Positions 1 through 6,345 of a DNA stretch of 7,109 bases are shown piece by piece. A program made the translations under genes and the position numbers. The stretch lies in NCBI GenBank assembly GCA_026982175.1, contig JALSHP010000006.1, positions 1 through 7,109 on the forward strand. Reading direction: 5' to 3'. The stretch's first letter is position 1. Each line of letters starts with the position of its first letter. Source of the DNA: Campylobacteraceae bacterium (GTDB lineage: Bacteria; Campylobacterota; Campylobacteria; Campylobacterales; Sulfurovaceae). A model generated the notes under the pieces. It saw only the letters and a list, made by a program, of their open reading frames with translations, ran no database searches and was not told the origin of the DNA.

Positions 1-507
1 GGGAACTAAATCTTCGGTATATCTCGGAAGATGTAGGGGGGGTTGAAGTAGTTGAAAGAGGCTATTCATGTCGATGCTTTTGGTCGCTGAAGCTACCAAG
101 ATGAGTAAAGATAAGAGAAGCGTTGTTTTGGGAAATCGTAAGAGGGGTAGTGTGACAAGCGATGCAAATAAGATAAAGTGTAAAATACCAAAATAGACCC
201 AAGAATTTGGAAAGACGACATAGGTCGCAATGGTTACGACCAAGGAGGCTATGCCCAATTGTAACAGACGTTTACGAACACTACTCCATTTGATGCCATT
301 TTGATGGACTAAAGCCAGACTTATGCCGACACTAAGTAGAAACATTGTCATGATGGTATAACGAAAGAGTAGAAAACCTTGGGTATGGTTCATATCAACA
401 TCAATGAAGCCAAAATGATTTAAGTCGTAAGTAAAATGATATGTCATCATGAGTAGCAGGGCTAAGCCTCTAAAAATATCTAAACCAATAATTCGTTTTT
501 TTTGCAT
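1..507 (-). CDS. DUF1624 / HGSNAT-like multi-pass membrane acyltransferase, 3' end missing
   Basis: Only the first 169 codons are in the window; the frame is open to the edge, so the truncation is an artefact of the window. Seen: the N-terminus reads RIIGLDIFRGLALLLMMTYH, matching the L-D-x-x-R-G-x-A signature of the DUF1624 / heparan-alpha-glucosaminide N-acetyltransferase catalytic family. About five hydrophobic spans follow (near residues 6-26, 44-69, 81-100, 103-124, 128-142), including a YFGILHF segment. The visible part ends in TEDLVP, where the family usually has an Asp-Tyr-Val-Pro-like motif before the next spans. Family knowledge: eukaryotic HGSNAT moves acetyl groups from cytosolic acetyl-CoA to a sugar amine across a membrane; the bacterial substrate is unknown. 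Start: the ATG at 507 lies 8 nt after an AAGAGAG ribosome-binding site and gives the family N-terminus. Divergent from rhlE. Oddities: A8 at codons 2-4 and C7 at codons 156-158. The family call is firm; the function is unproven. Confidence 0.8.
   Translation of the reverse strand, partial: MQKKRIIGLDIFRGLALLLMMTYHFTYDLNHFGFIDVDMNHTQGFLLFRYTIMTMFLLSVGISLALVHQNGIKWSSVRKRLLQLGIASLVVTIATYVVFPNSWVYFGILHFILFASLVTLPLLRFPKTTLLLSLLILVASATKSIDMNSLFQLLQPPLHLPRYTEDLVP
36..42. repeat. G7/C7 homopolymer inside the DUF1624 gene
   Basis: Seven consecutive G on the plus strand, which is C7 on the coding strand, covers codons 156-158 (Pro-Pro-Leu). The reading frame stays open after it and continues into the family-like TEDLVP stretch, so the version here is in frame. 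Poly-G/C tracts are known phase-variation sites in Campylobacterota, but seven bases is short for that. Confidence 0.9.
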
Positions 508-553
508 TTGTTACTCTCTTTGTGCTTTTTGTGATGGTGGATAATTAATACGT

Positions 554-559
554 TATAAT
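554..559 (+). promoter_or_regulatory. Putative -10 box (TATAAT) of rhlE in the divergent spacer
   Basis: A perfect TATAAT lies 23 nt before the rhlE ATG in the 75-bp spacer between two divergent genes. The -35 position (about 531-536, GTGATG) has no good TTGACA match, but Campylobacterota housekeeping promoters often lack a conserved -35 and rely on AT-rich upstream DNA. The minus strand reads TATTATAAC across the same bases, so the promoter of the DUF1624 gene may overlap this one. No hairpin or riboswitch is visible in the spacer. Confidence 0.5.
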
Positions 560-582
560 ATCTAAAAAAATAGCGAGTTATT

Positions 583-1914
583 ATGTCATTAGCAACATTG
601 GGTTTGTCATCAGAGATTATTAAAGCATTAAAAGATAAAGGGTATGCATCAGCTACACCCATACAAAAGGCTTTAATTCCTACACTTCTACAAGGGCATG
701 ATGTCATGGCAGGGGCACAAACAGGAACAGGAAAGACAGCAGGTTTTGCTTTGCCTATTTTGCAAGAACTCTCCAAAGAGGCTATGGAGGGGAGACATCA
801 TCTTCGTGCCATTGTCATTGTACCTACGCGTGAGTTAGCACGGCAAGTGCATGAGAGTTTTGAAGCCTATGGAAAGTATTTGCCATTAAAATCAGTGCTA
901 CTTTATGGTGGGGCAAACATGACAAGCCAAGCCAATAGATTAAAGCAGGGCGTGGATATTGTGGTGAGTACCTCTGGGCGACTTTTGGAACATATTGGCA
1001 AGAAAAACATTAACTTAGAAGCCGTACGCTATTTGGTACTTGATGAAGCTGATACCATTTTGGACATGGGCTTTGTACATGAGGTGATGCAGGTGATTAA
1101 TCTTTTGCCTAAGAAACGGCAAAATATTTTGATTTCGGCGACACTCTCTGGTTCGGTAAAACGTTTGGCGACGGATATTTTACATAAGCCCAAGTTGGTA
1201 GAGGTTGATAGCATGGGAACATCTGCTTCTAATGTTGAACTGCTCATTCATCCTGTGGAGAAAGAGCGAAAGTTAGAGCTACTCTCGTATTTGATTGGTT
1301 CAAAAAATTATAAACAAGTGTTGGTCTTTGTGCGTAAAAAGCAAGAGGCTGATGAGGTGGCTAGAGAACTGAATTTGAGTGGGCTAAAAACATCAGTCAT
1401 TCATGGAGATAAGAGTTCAGGAGTGAGAAGCAGGGCATTGTCTGCTTTTAAAGAGGGGGAAGTAAGGGTTTTGGTGGCAACAGACATTGCGGCACGTGGT
1501 TTAGATATTCCCAATTTAGAAGTGGTAATGAACTATGACATTCCTCATGTAACAGGTGATTTTGTACATCGCATAGGGCGAACAGGACGTGCAGGGAAGA
1601 AGGGTCTTGCAATCACTCTAGTCTCTCCTAAAGAGGAGATAGCACTAAGAGATGTAGAGCAGTTAATGGGTAAAAAGATTAAGCGTGAAGAGGTAGAGGG
1701 CTACACGCCTAAAGTTGAAAAAGTGCAACGTGGGGCTAGAAAGGTTGTGGATAAAAAGCAAAAAACAGATGGGGCTTTTGGGCGAAAAAAATCCAAAGTC
1801 ACTACAACTAAAAAACGTAAAACGACCAAACGCGATGGCTATAAAGCCTTTGATGATAAACCCAAAAAAGAGAAGCGTAAAAATGAGAAGTCTAAAAATC
1901 GTTCTAAGAGATAA
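583..1914 (+). CDS. rhlE: DEAD-box ATP-dependent RNA helicase, RhlE type
   Basis: ATP-dependent remodelling of RNA duplexes and RNPs in the cytoplasm; the RhlE group is tied to ribosome assembly, RNA decay and cold growth. Seen motifs: Q motif (residues 5-28, with TPIQ), motif I AQTGTGKT (45-52), Ia PTRELA (81-86), Ib STSGR (129-133), II DEAD (154-157), III SAT (185-187), IV around VLVFVRKK (246-253), V ATDIAARGLDI (299-309), VI HRIGRTGR (329-336). The N-terminus (MSLATLGLS) and the IHGDKS-x-G-x-R-x-RAL stretch fit RhlE better than DbpA, SrmB or CsdA, and no DbpA-like RNA-binding domain follows. Residues 362-443 form a Lys/Arg-rich, low-complexity tail, probably disordered and RNA-binding. 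Oddity: motif Ib has Ser where TPGR is usual. The first ATG fits the family start although its ribosome-binding site is weak. The gene stands alone and ends one base from the convergent receiver gene. Confidence 0.93.
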   Translation: MSLATLGLSSEIIKALKDKGYASATPIQKALIPTLLQGHDVMAGAQTGTGKTAGFALPILQELSKEAMEGRHHLRAIVIVPTRELARQVHESFEAYGKYLPLKSVLLYGGANMTSQANRLKQGVDIVVSTSGRLLEHIGKKNINLEAVRYLVLDEADTILDMGFVHEVMQVINLLPKKRQNILISATLSGSVKRLATDILHKPKLVEVDSMGTSASNVELLIHPVEKERKLELLSYLIGSKNYKQVLVFVRKKQEADEVARELNLSGLKTSVIHGDKSSGVRSRALSAFKEGEVRVLVATDIAARGLDIPNLEVVMNYDIPHVTGDFVHRIGRTGRAGKKGLAITLVSPKEEIALRDVEQLMGKKIKREEVEGYTPKVEKVQRGARKVVDKKQKTDGAFGRKKSKVTTTKKRKTTKRDGYKAFDDKPKKEKRKNEKSKNRSKR

Positions 1915-1915
1915 T

Positions 1916-2287
1916 TTAATTATTCTCTTGAACGTTAATAATGGCATTAAGTAACTTCTCAGAGGTAATGGGTTTAACTAAAAAGGAATTTGCCCCCATA
2001 TAGAGTACTTCAGTTGCTCGTAAGTCATTAGAAGAGATAGCCAATATGGGAATTTTATTATTATATTTGTTTCTATATTGTTTAATAAATTCTGAACCAT
2101 CCATGACAGGCATTTCGATGTCTACAAGTATAAGTTGAATATCATCAGCCTCTTTACATACGTCTAAAGCAGTTTTTCCATCAATTGCTTCAATAATTTC
2201 AACATTATAAAGCTCTTTTTTTAGAAGGCTAATGAGTAATCGTCTATTGATATAGTCATCATCTGCAATGAGTATTTTAAAAATCAT
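1916..2287 (-). CDS. Stand-alone CheY-like receiver (single-domain response regulator)
   Basis: A 123-aa protein consisting only of a receiver domain, last gene of the four-gene phosphorelay operon. Seen: acidic pair D10/D11 after strand 1 (LIADDD), phosphoacceptor D56 in LVDIEMPVMDG, Ser at the position normally Thr/Ser after strand 4 (AISSN, S85), and the conserved Lys K105 in the LVKPI motif. All residues needed for Mg2+-dependent phosphorylation are present. There is no DNA-binding, enzymatic or other output domain. Inference: it takes phosphate from the HPt protein or the kinase encoded just upstream, then acts by binding a partner or serves as a phosphate sink. Start: the ATG lies 3 nt after the kinase stop, with ribosome-binding site AGAAGG inside the kinase's last codons. 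Its stop is one base from the stop of the convergent rhlE, with no room for a dedicated terminator between them. Confidence 0.9.
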   Translation of the reverse strand: MIFKILIADDDYINRRLLISLLKKELYNVEIIEAIDGKTALDVCKEADDIQLILVDIEMPVMDGSEFIKQYRNKYNNKIPILAISSNDLRATEVLYMGANSFLVKPITSEKLLNAIINVQENN

Positions 2288-2290
2288 CCA

Positions 2291-4717
2291 TTACCTTCTG
2301 TATTTTTTAATAAGTTGTTTAAGTGTATCACGCTTTATGGTTCCTATATGTAACTCTTTAATAAGCTTTTTATTGTAATACTCTTCATTTGAATTGAGAG
2401 GAGCAAGAAGAATGATATTCATATTTTTATGTTGCTTTTCTAAAATGTTTTTATTGAACTCTTCTAATGCTTTATCCATAAATAAAATGTCATACTGCTC
2501 ATTTTGAATAGAGGATTCTAATGCTTGAATATTACTAACAATTTCTATTTTATAGTCTAAATTAGAGAGTACTTTTGAGAGAATTTGTGCTTCAAGTGGA
2601 TTCTTCTTAAGAATAAGAATTGTCTTCTCATCTACTTTTTCTTCTATTTTTTCATTGGATATGAATTCAAGCTCTTGTAGGACACTCTTTTCCTTAGGTA
2701 GCTCTTCTAATAGATTAAGTTCTCCTTGTGAATTATTTTTCTTACTTTGTACGCTACTGTCTTGAATTGGAACGATAGAGGGAATTGTGGTCTCCTCTTT
2801 AGAAACTAAGAATTTTTTTAAGATATAAAGTAGTTCATTGGTCTCAATTGGTTTGGGAATATACTCATCTAAGCCCTCGGCAATAAAGCGTTCTTTATCT
2901 CCATTTAAAGCATTGGCAGTTAATGCAATAATTGGAATATGCTCTAATTTCTCTTCTACTTCATAGTTAATAATCTCGTGTGTCGCTTCAACGCCATCCA
3001 TAACAGGCATCTGTATGTCCATAAAAATTAAATCATAGTTTTTATTTTTTCGTTTTTCAAATGCTTCTAGTCCATTGTTGGCAAGTTCTACATTTACCCC
3101 ATATTTTTGTAAAATTTGTTTCACCAATTTTTGATTGATAAAGTTGTCCTCTGCGACAAGAATCTCTCCATGAAATTGTATGTTGTCAAAAGGTGAACTA
3201 GGGGTAACATTTAACTCTTTTTGCTTACTTTGGTCAATCGTTGTTGCATTAATCCCTTGTAGCATTTTCGTAGGCGTAATAGGCTTATAGAGTATTTTAG
3301 CAACATTGTCATTGAGTGGCTCTAAACGGTTTCTATTGGAAAAGCTTGAGAGTAAAACAACTTTATGTTGATGTAGTTTATGAATATTGTTAAGAAAATC
3401 ATCGTCACTGTTATCGGCATCAATCCATATTCCATTGAGATTGTCGTTGTCATTACACTTTTTTAAATCTGAAAGGTTCTGATAGCTATTGGTAGAGACT
3501 TCATAATATTTAAAATATTGGTCTAAATAGATATCTTGTTGTACAGGTATATCATATTTAAATTTACAAATGGTTTGTTCTTGTAATGCTGTACTCATTG
3601 AGAGTTCTGTTCCCTCAAGTGCCTCTTCAAAGACGATGTTGAAAAAGAATCGTGTTCCTTTCTCTTTCTCACTCTCTAATTTTAGCTCTGAACCCATAAG
3701 TTCTAAAAATTTAGTAGAGATGGTGAGTCCAAGACCAGTTCCTCCATATTTACGAGTAATAGAAACATCGGCTTGAGTAAAGGCAGTAAAGACATTGAGT
3801 TGTTGCTCTTTGGTCATACCTACACCATTGTCTTCAATAGAAAATGAGAGTTCTGTTTTATTGTCTATGGTTGAAAGTTTTTGTATCTCGACTTTTATTT
3901 TTCCACCAAAGTCAGTAAATTTAATGGCATTAGAGAGCAGATTAATGAGTATCTCTTTAAGTTTGGTTGCATCACCTAAGAGTTTTTTATCTATACGTGG
4001 GTCTAAAAATAGATCCAAAGCAATCTCTTTTTCAGAGGCTTTGATACCATAGGTCTCTATGGCACTTTCAAACTCTCTAATTGGGTCAAAGAGAATAATA
4101 TCTAGTTCAGTCTTATTACTCTCTATTTTAGATAAATCAAGAATATTGTTAATAATACTTAAAAGATTTTCTGAACTCTTTTCAATGATATTGATAAACT
4201 CTTTTTGCTCTTCATCTAAGGAGGTACTTTTTAAAAGTTCTGTAAACCCTACGATACCGTTGAGTGGGGTTCTAATCTCGTGAGACATATTTGCAAGAAA
4301 AAGTGACTTTGAAGCATTGGCTTCAAGTGCTTGTTGCTTATCAACCTTTGCATTTTCAATAAGTTTTTCAATAAGTTTATAAGAGTTTTGAATCCCTTTT
4401 TTACTTTTTAAATCTATATCTTGACCGAGGGTTAATTCATTATCATCATATAAATCATCAGTATCTAAGATAGAGTTTTTAATCATCTCTTGGAGGTCAA
4501 GGTCATTGTTATCAAGTTCTTTTCCTACTTTATAGCCTATAAAAGCAAGTATAAATATGAGCATAATCATAGCCATAGAGATATAAAATAGAATAGGTTG
4601 TTGCATTATATCTGTACTTGCTGAGTCATAAGTATTTAATGCACTGTATAGACTGATGATAAAAAGTAGAGATAGTGGTAAAAGTGTAATAAGTTTCACT
4701 TTGTTGGTTAATTGCAT
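2291..4717 (-). CDS. Membrane hybrid histidine kinase with one canonical and two degenerate receiver-like domains
   Basis: An 808-aa inner-membrane kinase. Order seen: membrane span about 9-27, a short outside loop (about 28-42), span about 43-63, a cytoplasmic acidic linker and helix with no HAMP or PAS (64-135), HisKA with phosphoacceptor H146 (FLANMSHEIRTPLNG), HATPase with N box around N263, DNGVGM (296-301) and GGTGLGL (325-331). A receiver-like segment (about 381-490) follows, keeping LLSS and KPI but with a poor phosphorylation pocket. Next comes a canonical receiver (518-637: E523/D524, D567 in FMDIQMPVMDG, T600, K622), a low-complexity linker, and a third receiver-like domain (698-808) that keeps D748 and K795 but has Lys-Lys where the acidic pair should be. 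With no HPt domain of its own, it probably passes phosphate H146 to D567 and on to the HPt protein encoded upstream. Sensing is probably indirect, through the membrane or the PAS protein. The ATG lies 10 nt after the HPt-gene stop. Confidence 0.92.
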   Translation of the reverse strand: MQLTNKVKLITLLPLSLLFIISLYSALNTYDSASTDIMQQPILFYISMAMIMLIFILAFIGYKVGKELDNNDLDLQEMIKNSILDTDDLYDDNELTLGQDIDLKSKKGIQNSYKLIEKLIENAKVDKQQALEANASKSLFLANMSHEIRTPLNGIVGFTELLKSTSLDEEQKEFINIIEKSSENLLSIINNILDLSKIESNKTELDIILFDPIREFESAIETYGIKASEKEIALDLFLDPRIDKKLLGDATKLKEILINLLSNAIKFTDFGGKIKVEIQKLSTIDNKTELSFSIEDNGVGMTKEQQLNVFTAFTQADVSITRKYGGTGLGLTISTKFLELMGSELKLESEKEKGTRFFFNIVFEEALEGTELSMSTALQEQTICKFKYDIPVQQDIYLDQYFKYYEVSTNSYQNLSDLKKCNDNDNLNGIWIDADNSDDDFLNNIHKLHQHKVVLLSSFSNRNRLEPLNDNVAKILYKPITPTKMLQGINATTIDQSKQKELNVTPSSPFDNIQFHGEILVAEDNFINQKLVKQILQKYGVNVELANNGLEAFEKRKNKNYDLIFMDIQMPVMDGVEATHEIINYEVEEKLEHIPIIALTANALNGDKERFIAEGLDEYIPKPIETNELLYILKKFLVSKEETTIPSIVPIQDSSVQSKKNNSQGELNLLEELPKEKSVLQELEFISNEKIEEKVDEKTILILKKNPLEAQILSKVLSNLDYKIEIVSNIQALESSIQNEQYDILFMDKALEEFNKNILEKQHKNMNIILLAPLNSNEEYYNKKLIKELHIGTIKRDTLKQLIKKYRR
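2294..2299 (-). promoter_or_regulatory. Ribosome-binding site of the receiver gene inside the kinase's last two codons
   Basis: AGAAGG is both the last two Arg codons of the kinase (residues 807-808) and a good Shine-Dalgarno 6 nt before the receiver ATG. Ribosomes finishing the kinase pass directly over it, which suggests coupled translation and fixes the receiver start. Confidence 0.7.
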
Positions 4718-4722
4718 CTTTT

Positions 4723-4728
4723 CTCCCT
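4723..4728 (-). promoter_or_regulatory. Ribosome-binding site of the kinase overlapping the HPt-gene stop codon
   Basis: The coding strand reads TAAGGGAGAAAAG before the kinase ATG. AGGGAG begins on the last base of the upstream TAA stop and sits 5 nt before the ATG. This supports the annotated start and coupled translation with the HPt gene. Confidence 0.7.
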
Positions 4729-5882
4729 TAGCTATTTTTTCTTTGGTTCATCTGCTCTTCTAACGCAAGAAAATGACCCCAGTATTCAGTAAAGAGACTT
4801 TCAAGTCGTGTATAGTCAGAACAGAATTGAATCTCTTCTAAAATATCTGAAAGTTCATTAATACGTAAGTTACTAGCAGCCCCTTTTAGTTTGTGACCTA
4901 GCTCATGAATGTTTTCTAAATCTTTTTGATGAAATGAGGTTAAAAGATGCTCTTTGTCTTGACGTGCTTGTTCAATAAAGTCATAGACAAACTCTTCAAT
5001 AAGTACAACAGGTAAATTGAGTTCATCTGCTGCGGTTTGAGGGTCATAAGAGATACTCAATAGAGGAACATTATCGAGAGATAGTTGATTAGAAGAGCCA
5101 GTTGTTTGTTGAATCTTCTCTTCTTTTACTTGACTTGCATTTGATATAGGTTCATCTATGATGTTCTCGCTTATCTCATCATTGGTATCAACGCTCTTAA
5201 GTAAATCTGAAAACCTTGCATTAAGAAGCTCTTCTTTATCTTCTTTATTTTTATCTTCTTCAAAAATATCATCGGATAACTCCTCTTCATAATCATCAGG
5301 TTTTTCAAGTGTGAGTAGAACCAGTTTTGTATAGTACTCATCAACTAAAGGCATTCTCTCATGTTTGGGAAGTTTTTGAATCTTTAAGAGTAAGATATTG
5401 ATTTGTGGTATCTTTAGTGTTAAGGCAAGATTTGAAAGGTTTTTTACCACTTTATCATTTCCCTCTAAAAGACGTGACTCATCAATAATGGATTGGTCAA
5501 TAAAGCTATCAAGATAGAGTTTATAATCGGTGACACTTAGTCCTATCTCTTTAGAAATTTTATCGACATCAAGATAGATGGATTTATATTTTCCTTCTAA
5601 TGCTTTGATTTTACTTTTTGCTGTGCCATTACTATTTTTTACATTCACATCTTTAAGTTCTACTAGATAAAAATCTTCATGAACACCACACATCTCATGG
5701 TGTAGAAATAGGGCATCAATTTTCTCTCCTTCATGATGAATGATTAATTTTTCATCTCCAAGTTGGATGTTATTTATAATGCTAGATGCGTTTAACTCTT
5801 TAAAGGAATTGAATCCCAATAGTGTTACAAATTCTTCATCAGCCAATACTATTTTTTTTTCATCATTATATCCGTAATACAT
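4728..5882 (-). CDS. HPt phosphotransfer protein with PAS-like N-terminus and a degenerate second HPt-like segment
   Basis: A 384-aa soluble protein, second gene of the operon. Seen: the C-terminal region (about 282-353) is a histidine phosphotransfer domain with phosphoacceptor H330 in the GHKLKGAASNL motif, the hallmark of HPt. Residues about 1-78 resemble a reduced PAS domain (ADEEFVTLLGF, then FYLVELKDV). Residues about 108-172 parallel the C-terminal HPt in pattern (KEIGLSVTDY, DSFIDQ, then LSNLALTLK) but have no His at the expected place. Residues 195-270 are acidic, low-complexity and probably a flexible linker. No signal peptide or membrane span. Known: HPt domains relay phosphate between receiver domains in multistep phosphorelays. 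Inference: it links the kinase receiver (D567) to the stand-alone receiver (D56). Start: ATG at 5882 with AAAGG 5 nt upstream. Oddity: an A9 run in codons 8-11. The HPt call is firm; the PAS-like and second HPt-like calls are tentative. Confidence 0.85.
   Translation of the reverse strand: MYYGYNDEKKIVLADEEFVTLLGFNSFKELNASSIINNIQLGDEKLIIHHEGEKIDALFLHHEMCGVHEDFYLVELKDVNVKNSNGTAKSKIKALEGKYKSIYLDVDKISKEIGLSVTDYKLYLDSFIDQSIIDESRLLEGNDKVVKNLSNLALTLKIPQINILLLKIQKLPKHERMPLVDEYYTKLVLLTLEKPDDYEEELSDDIFEEDKNKEDKEELLNARFSDLLKSVDTNDEISENIIDEPISNASQVKEEKIQQTTGSSNQLSLDNVPLLSISYDPQTAADELNLPVVLIEEFVYDFIEQARQDKEHLLTSFHQKDLENIHELGHKLKGAASNLRINELSDILEEIQFCSDYTRLESLFTEYWGHFLALEEQMNQRKNS
5852..5860. repeat. A9/T9 homopolymer at the 5' end of the HPt gene
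   Basis: Nine consecutive T on the plus strand, which is A9 on the coding strand, spans codons 8-11 (Glu-Lys-Lys-Ile). Slippage here would shift the frame almost at the start of the protein. In AT-rich DNA such a run may be chance. Confidence 0.9.
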
Positions 5883-5887
5883 AGTTG

Positions 5888-5892
5888 CCTTT
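5888..5892 (-). promoter_or_regulatory. Ribosome-binding site of the HPt gene, abutting the PAS-gene stop codon
   Basis: The coding strand reads TAGAAAGGCAACT before the ATG. AAAGG follows the PAS gene's TAG stop directly and sits 5 nt before the HPt-gene ATG. It is the same stop-plus-Shine-Dalgarno arrangement seen at the kinase start. Confidence 0.6.
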
Positions 5893-6297
5893 CTATTTTA
5901 TATTATATTGAGCATATCGCTCTTTCTCTTCTTCTATGTTTAAGTCAGATGTTGGTTTATGAACAATTAAAAAACCAATCTCTTCATTATTCTCATTATA
6001 TTTAACGGTACAGTGTATGTCTGACCAAAAGTACATGCCATCACGACGCATATTTTTAAGTACAGAGAACCACTGTTTTAAAGATTTTTTGGTTGACCAT
6101 AGGTTGTTATAGAGTTCATCTGGTACATCAGGGTGCTTAAAAATAGCATGATTCTTTCCTAAAATCTCTTCTCTTTTGTATCCTGTTACCTTACAAAAAT
6201 TTTGATTGGCATAGGTAATAAGCCCCGATAAATCTGTTTCATATATTAAATTGTCGTCAAATGAGTATCTCACATCTAATGGGATAGGATGATGCAT
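5893..6297 (-). CDS. Aer/CetB-like single PAS-domain sensor protein (probable FAD/redox sensor)
   Basis: A 134-aa protein made almost wholly of one PAS domain, first gene of the phosphorelay operon. Seen: ETDLSGLITYANQNFCKVTGY (21-40 region), then FKHPDVPDELYNNLW (53-67), KQWFSVLKNMRRDGMYFW (74-91) and a GFLIVHKP strand. By alignment from memory this follows the E. coli Aer PAS domain closely: its His-Pro-Asp motif and the two Trp around 70 and 79 correspond to H55-P56-D57, W67 and W76 here. Known: Aer PAS binds FAD and reports redox state, and Campylobacter jejuni CetB is a comparable PAS-only protein working with a separate membrane partner (CetA) in energy taxis. No membrane span or transducer domain is present, so a partner is needed; the co-transcribed kinase or HPt protein is the obvious candidate. 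Start: ATG at 6297 with AAAGG 9 nt upstream. FAD binding is inferred, not shown. Confidence 0.85.
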   Translation of the reverse strand: MHHPIPLDVRYSFDDNLIYETDLSGLITYANQNFCKVTGYKREEILGKNHAIFKHPDVPDELYNNLWSTKKSLKQWFSVLKNMRRDGMYFWSDIHCTVKYNENNEEIGFLIVHKPTSDLNIEEEKERYAQYNIK

Positions 6298-6345
6298 CTA
6301 TGATTACCTTTGGTTAAATCTTATAGTTTTAAACTAATAGAGAAT

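Noticed and set aside
1..507. DUF1624 gene as a pseudogene because it looks short
   Set aside because: It is cut only by the window edge; the 169 visible codons are open and keep family motifs.
480..776. 98-aa minus-strand ORF across the rhlE start and the divergent spacer
   Set aside because: It overlaps the true start of rhlE and the 5' end of the DUF1624 gene in another frame, shows no recognisable domain, and lies opposite conserved helicase motifs.
1919..1942. ATTATT...AATAAT as a terminator between rhlE and the receiver gene
   Set aside because: The arms are only six A/T pairs around a 12-nt loop with no GC and no T-run, and the whole element lies inside the receiver coding sequence.
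1663..1954. Overlapping ORFs in both directions at the rhlE tail (94 aa minus, 79 aa plus)
   Set aside because: They arise from the Lys-codon-rich tail: the complement gives Phe/Leu-rich peptides that mimic membrane spans. The helicase frame explains the sequence.
3570..4283. Three plus-strand ORFs of 68-85 aa inside the kinase gene
   Set aside because: They are antisense to the conserved HisKA/HATPase coding region, Ser/Leu-rich as expected for the complement of AT-rich coding DNA, and have no domain or plausible ribosome-binding pattern.
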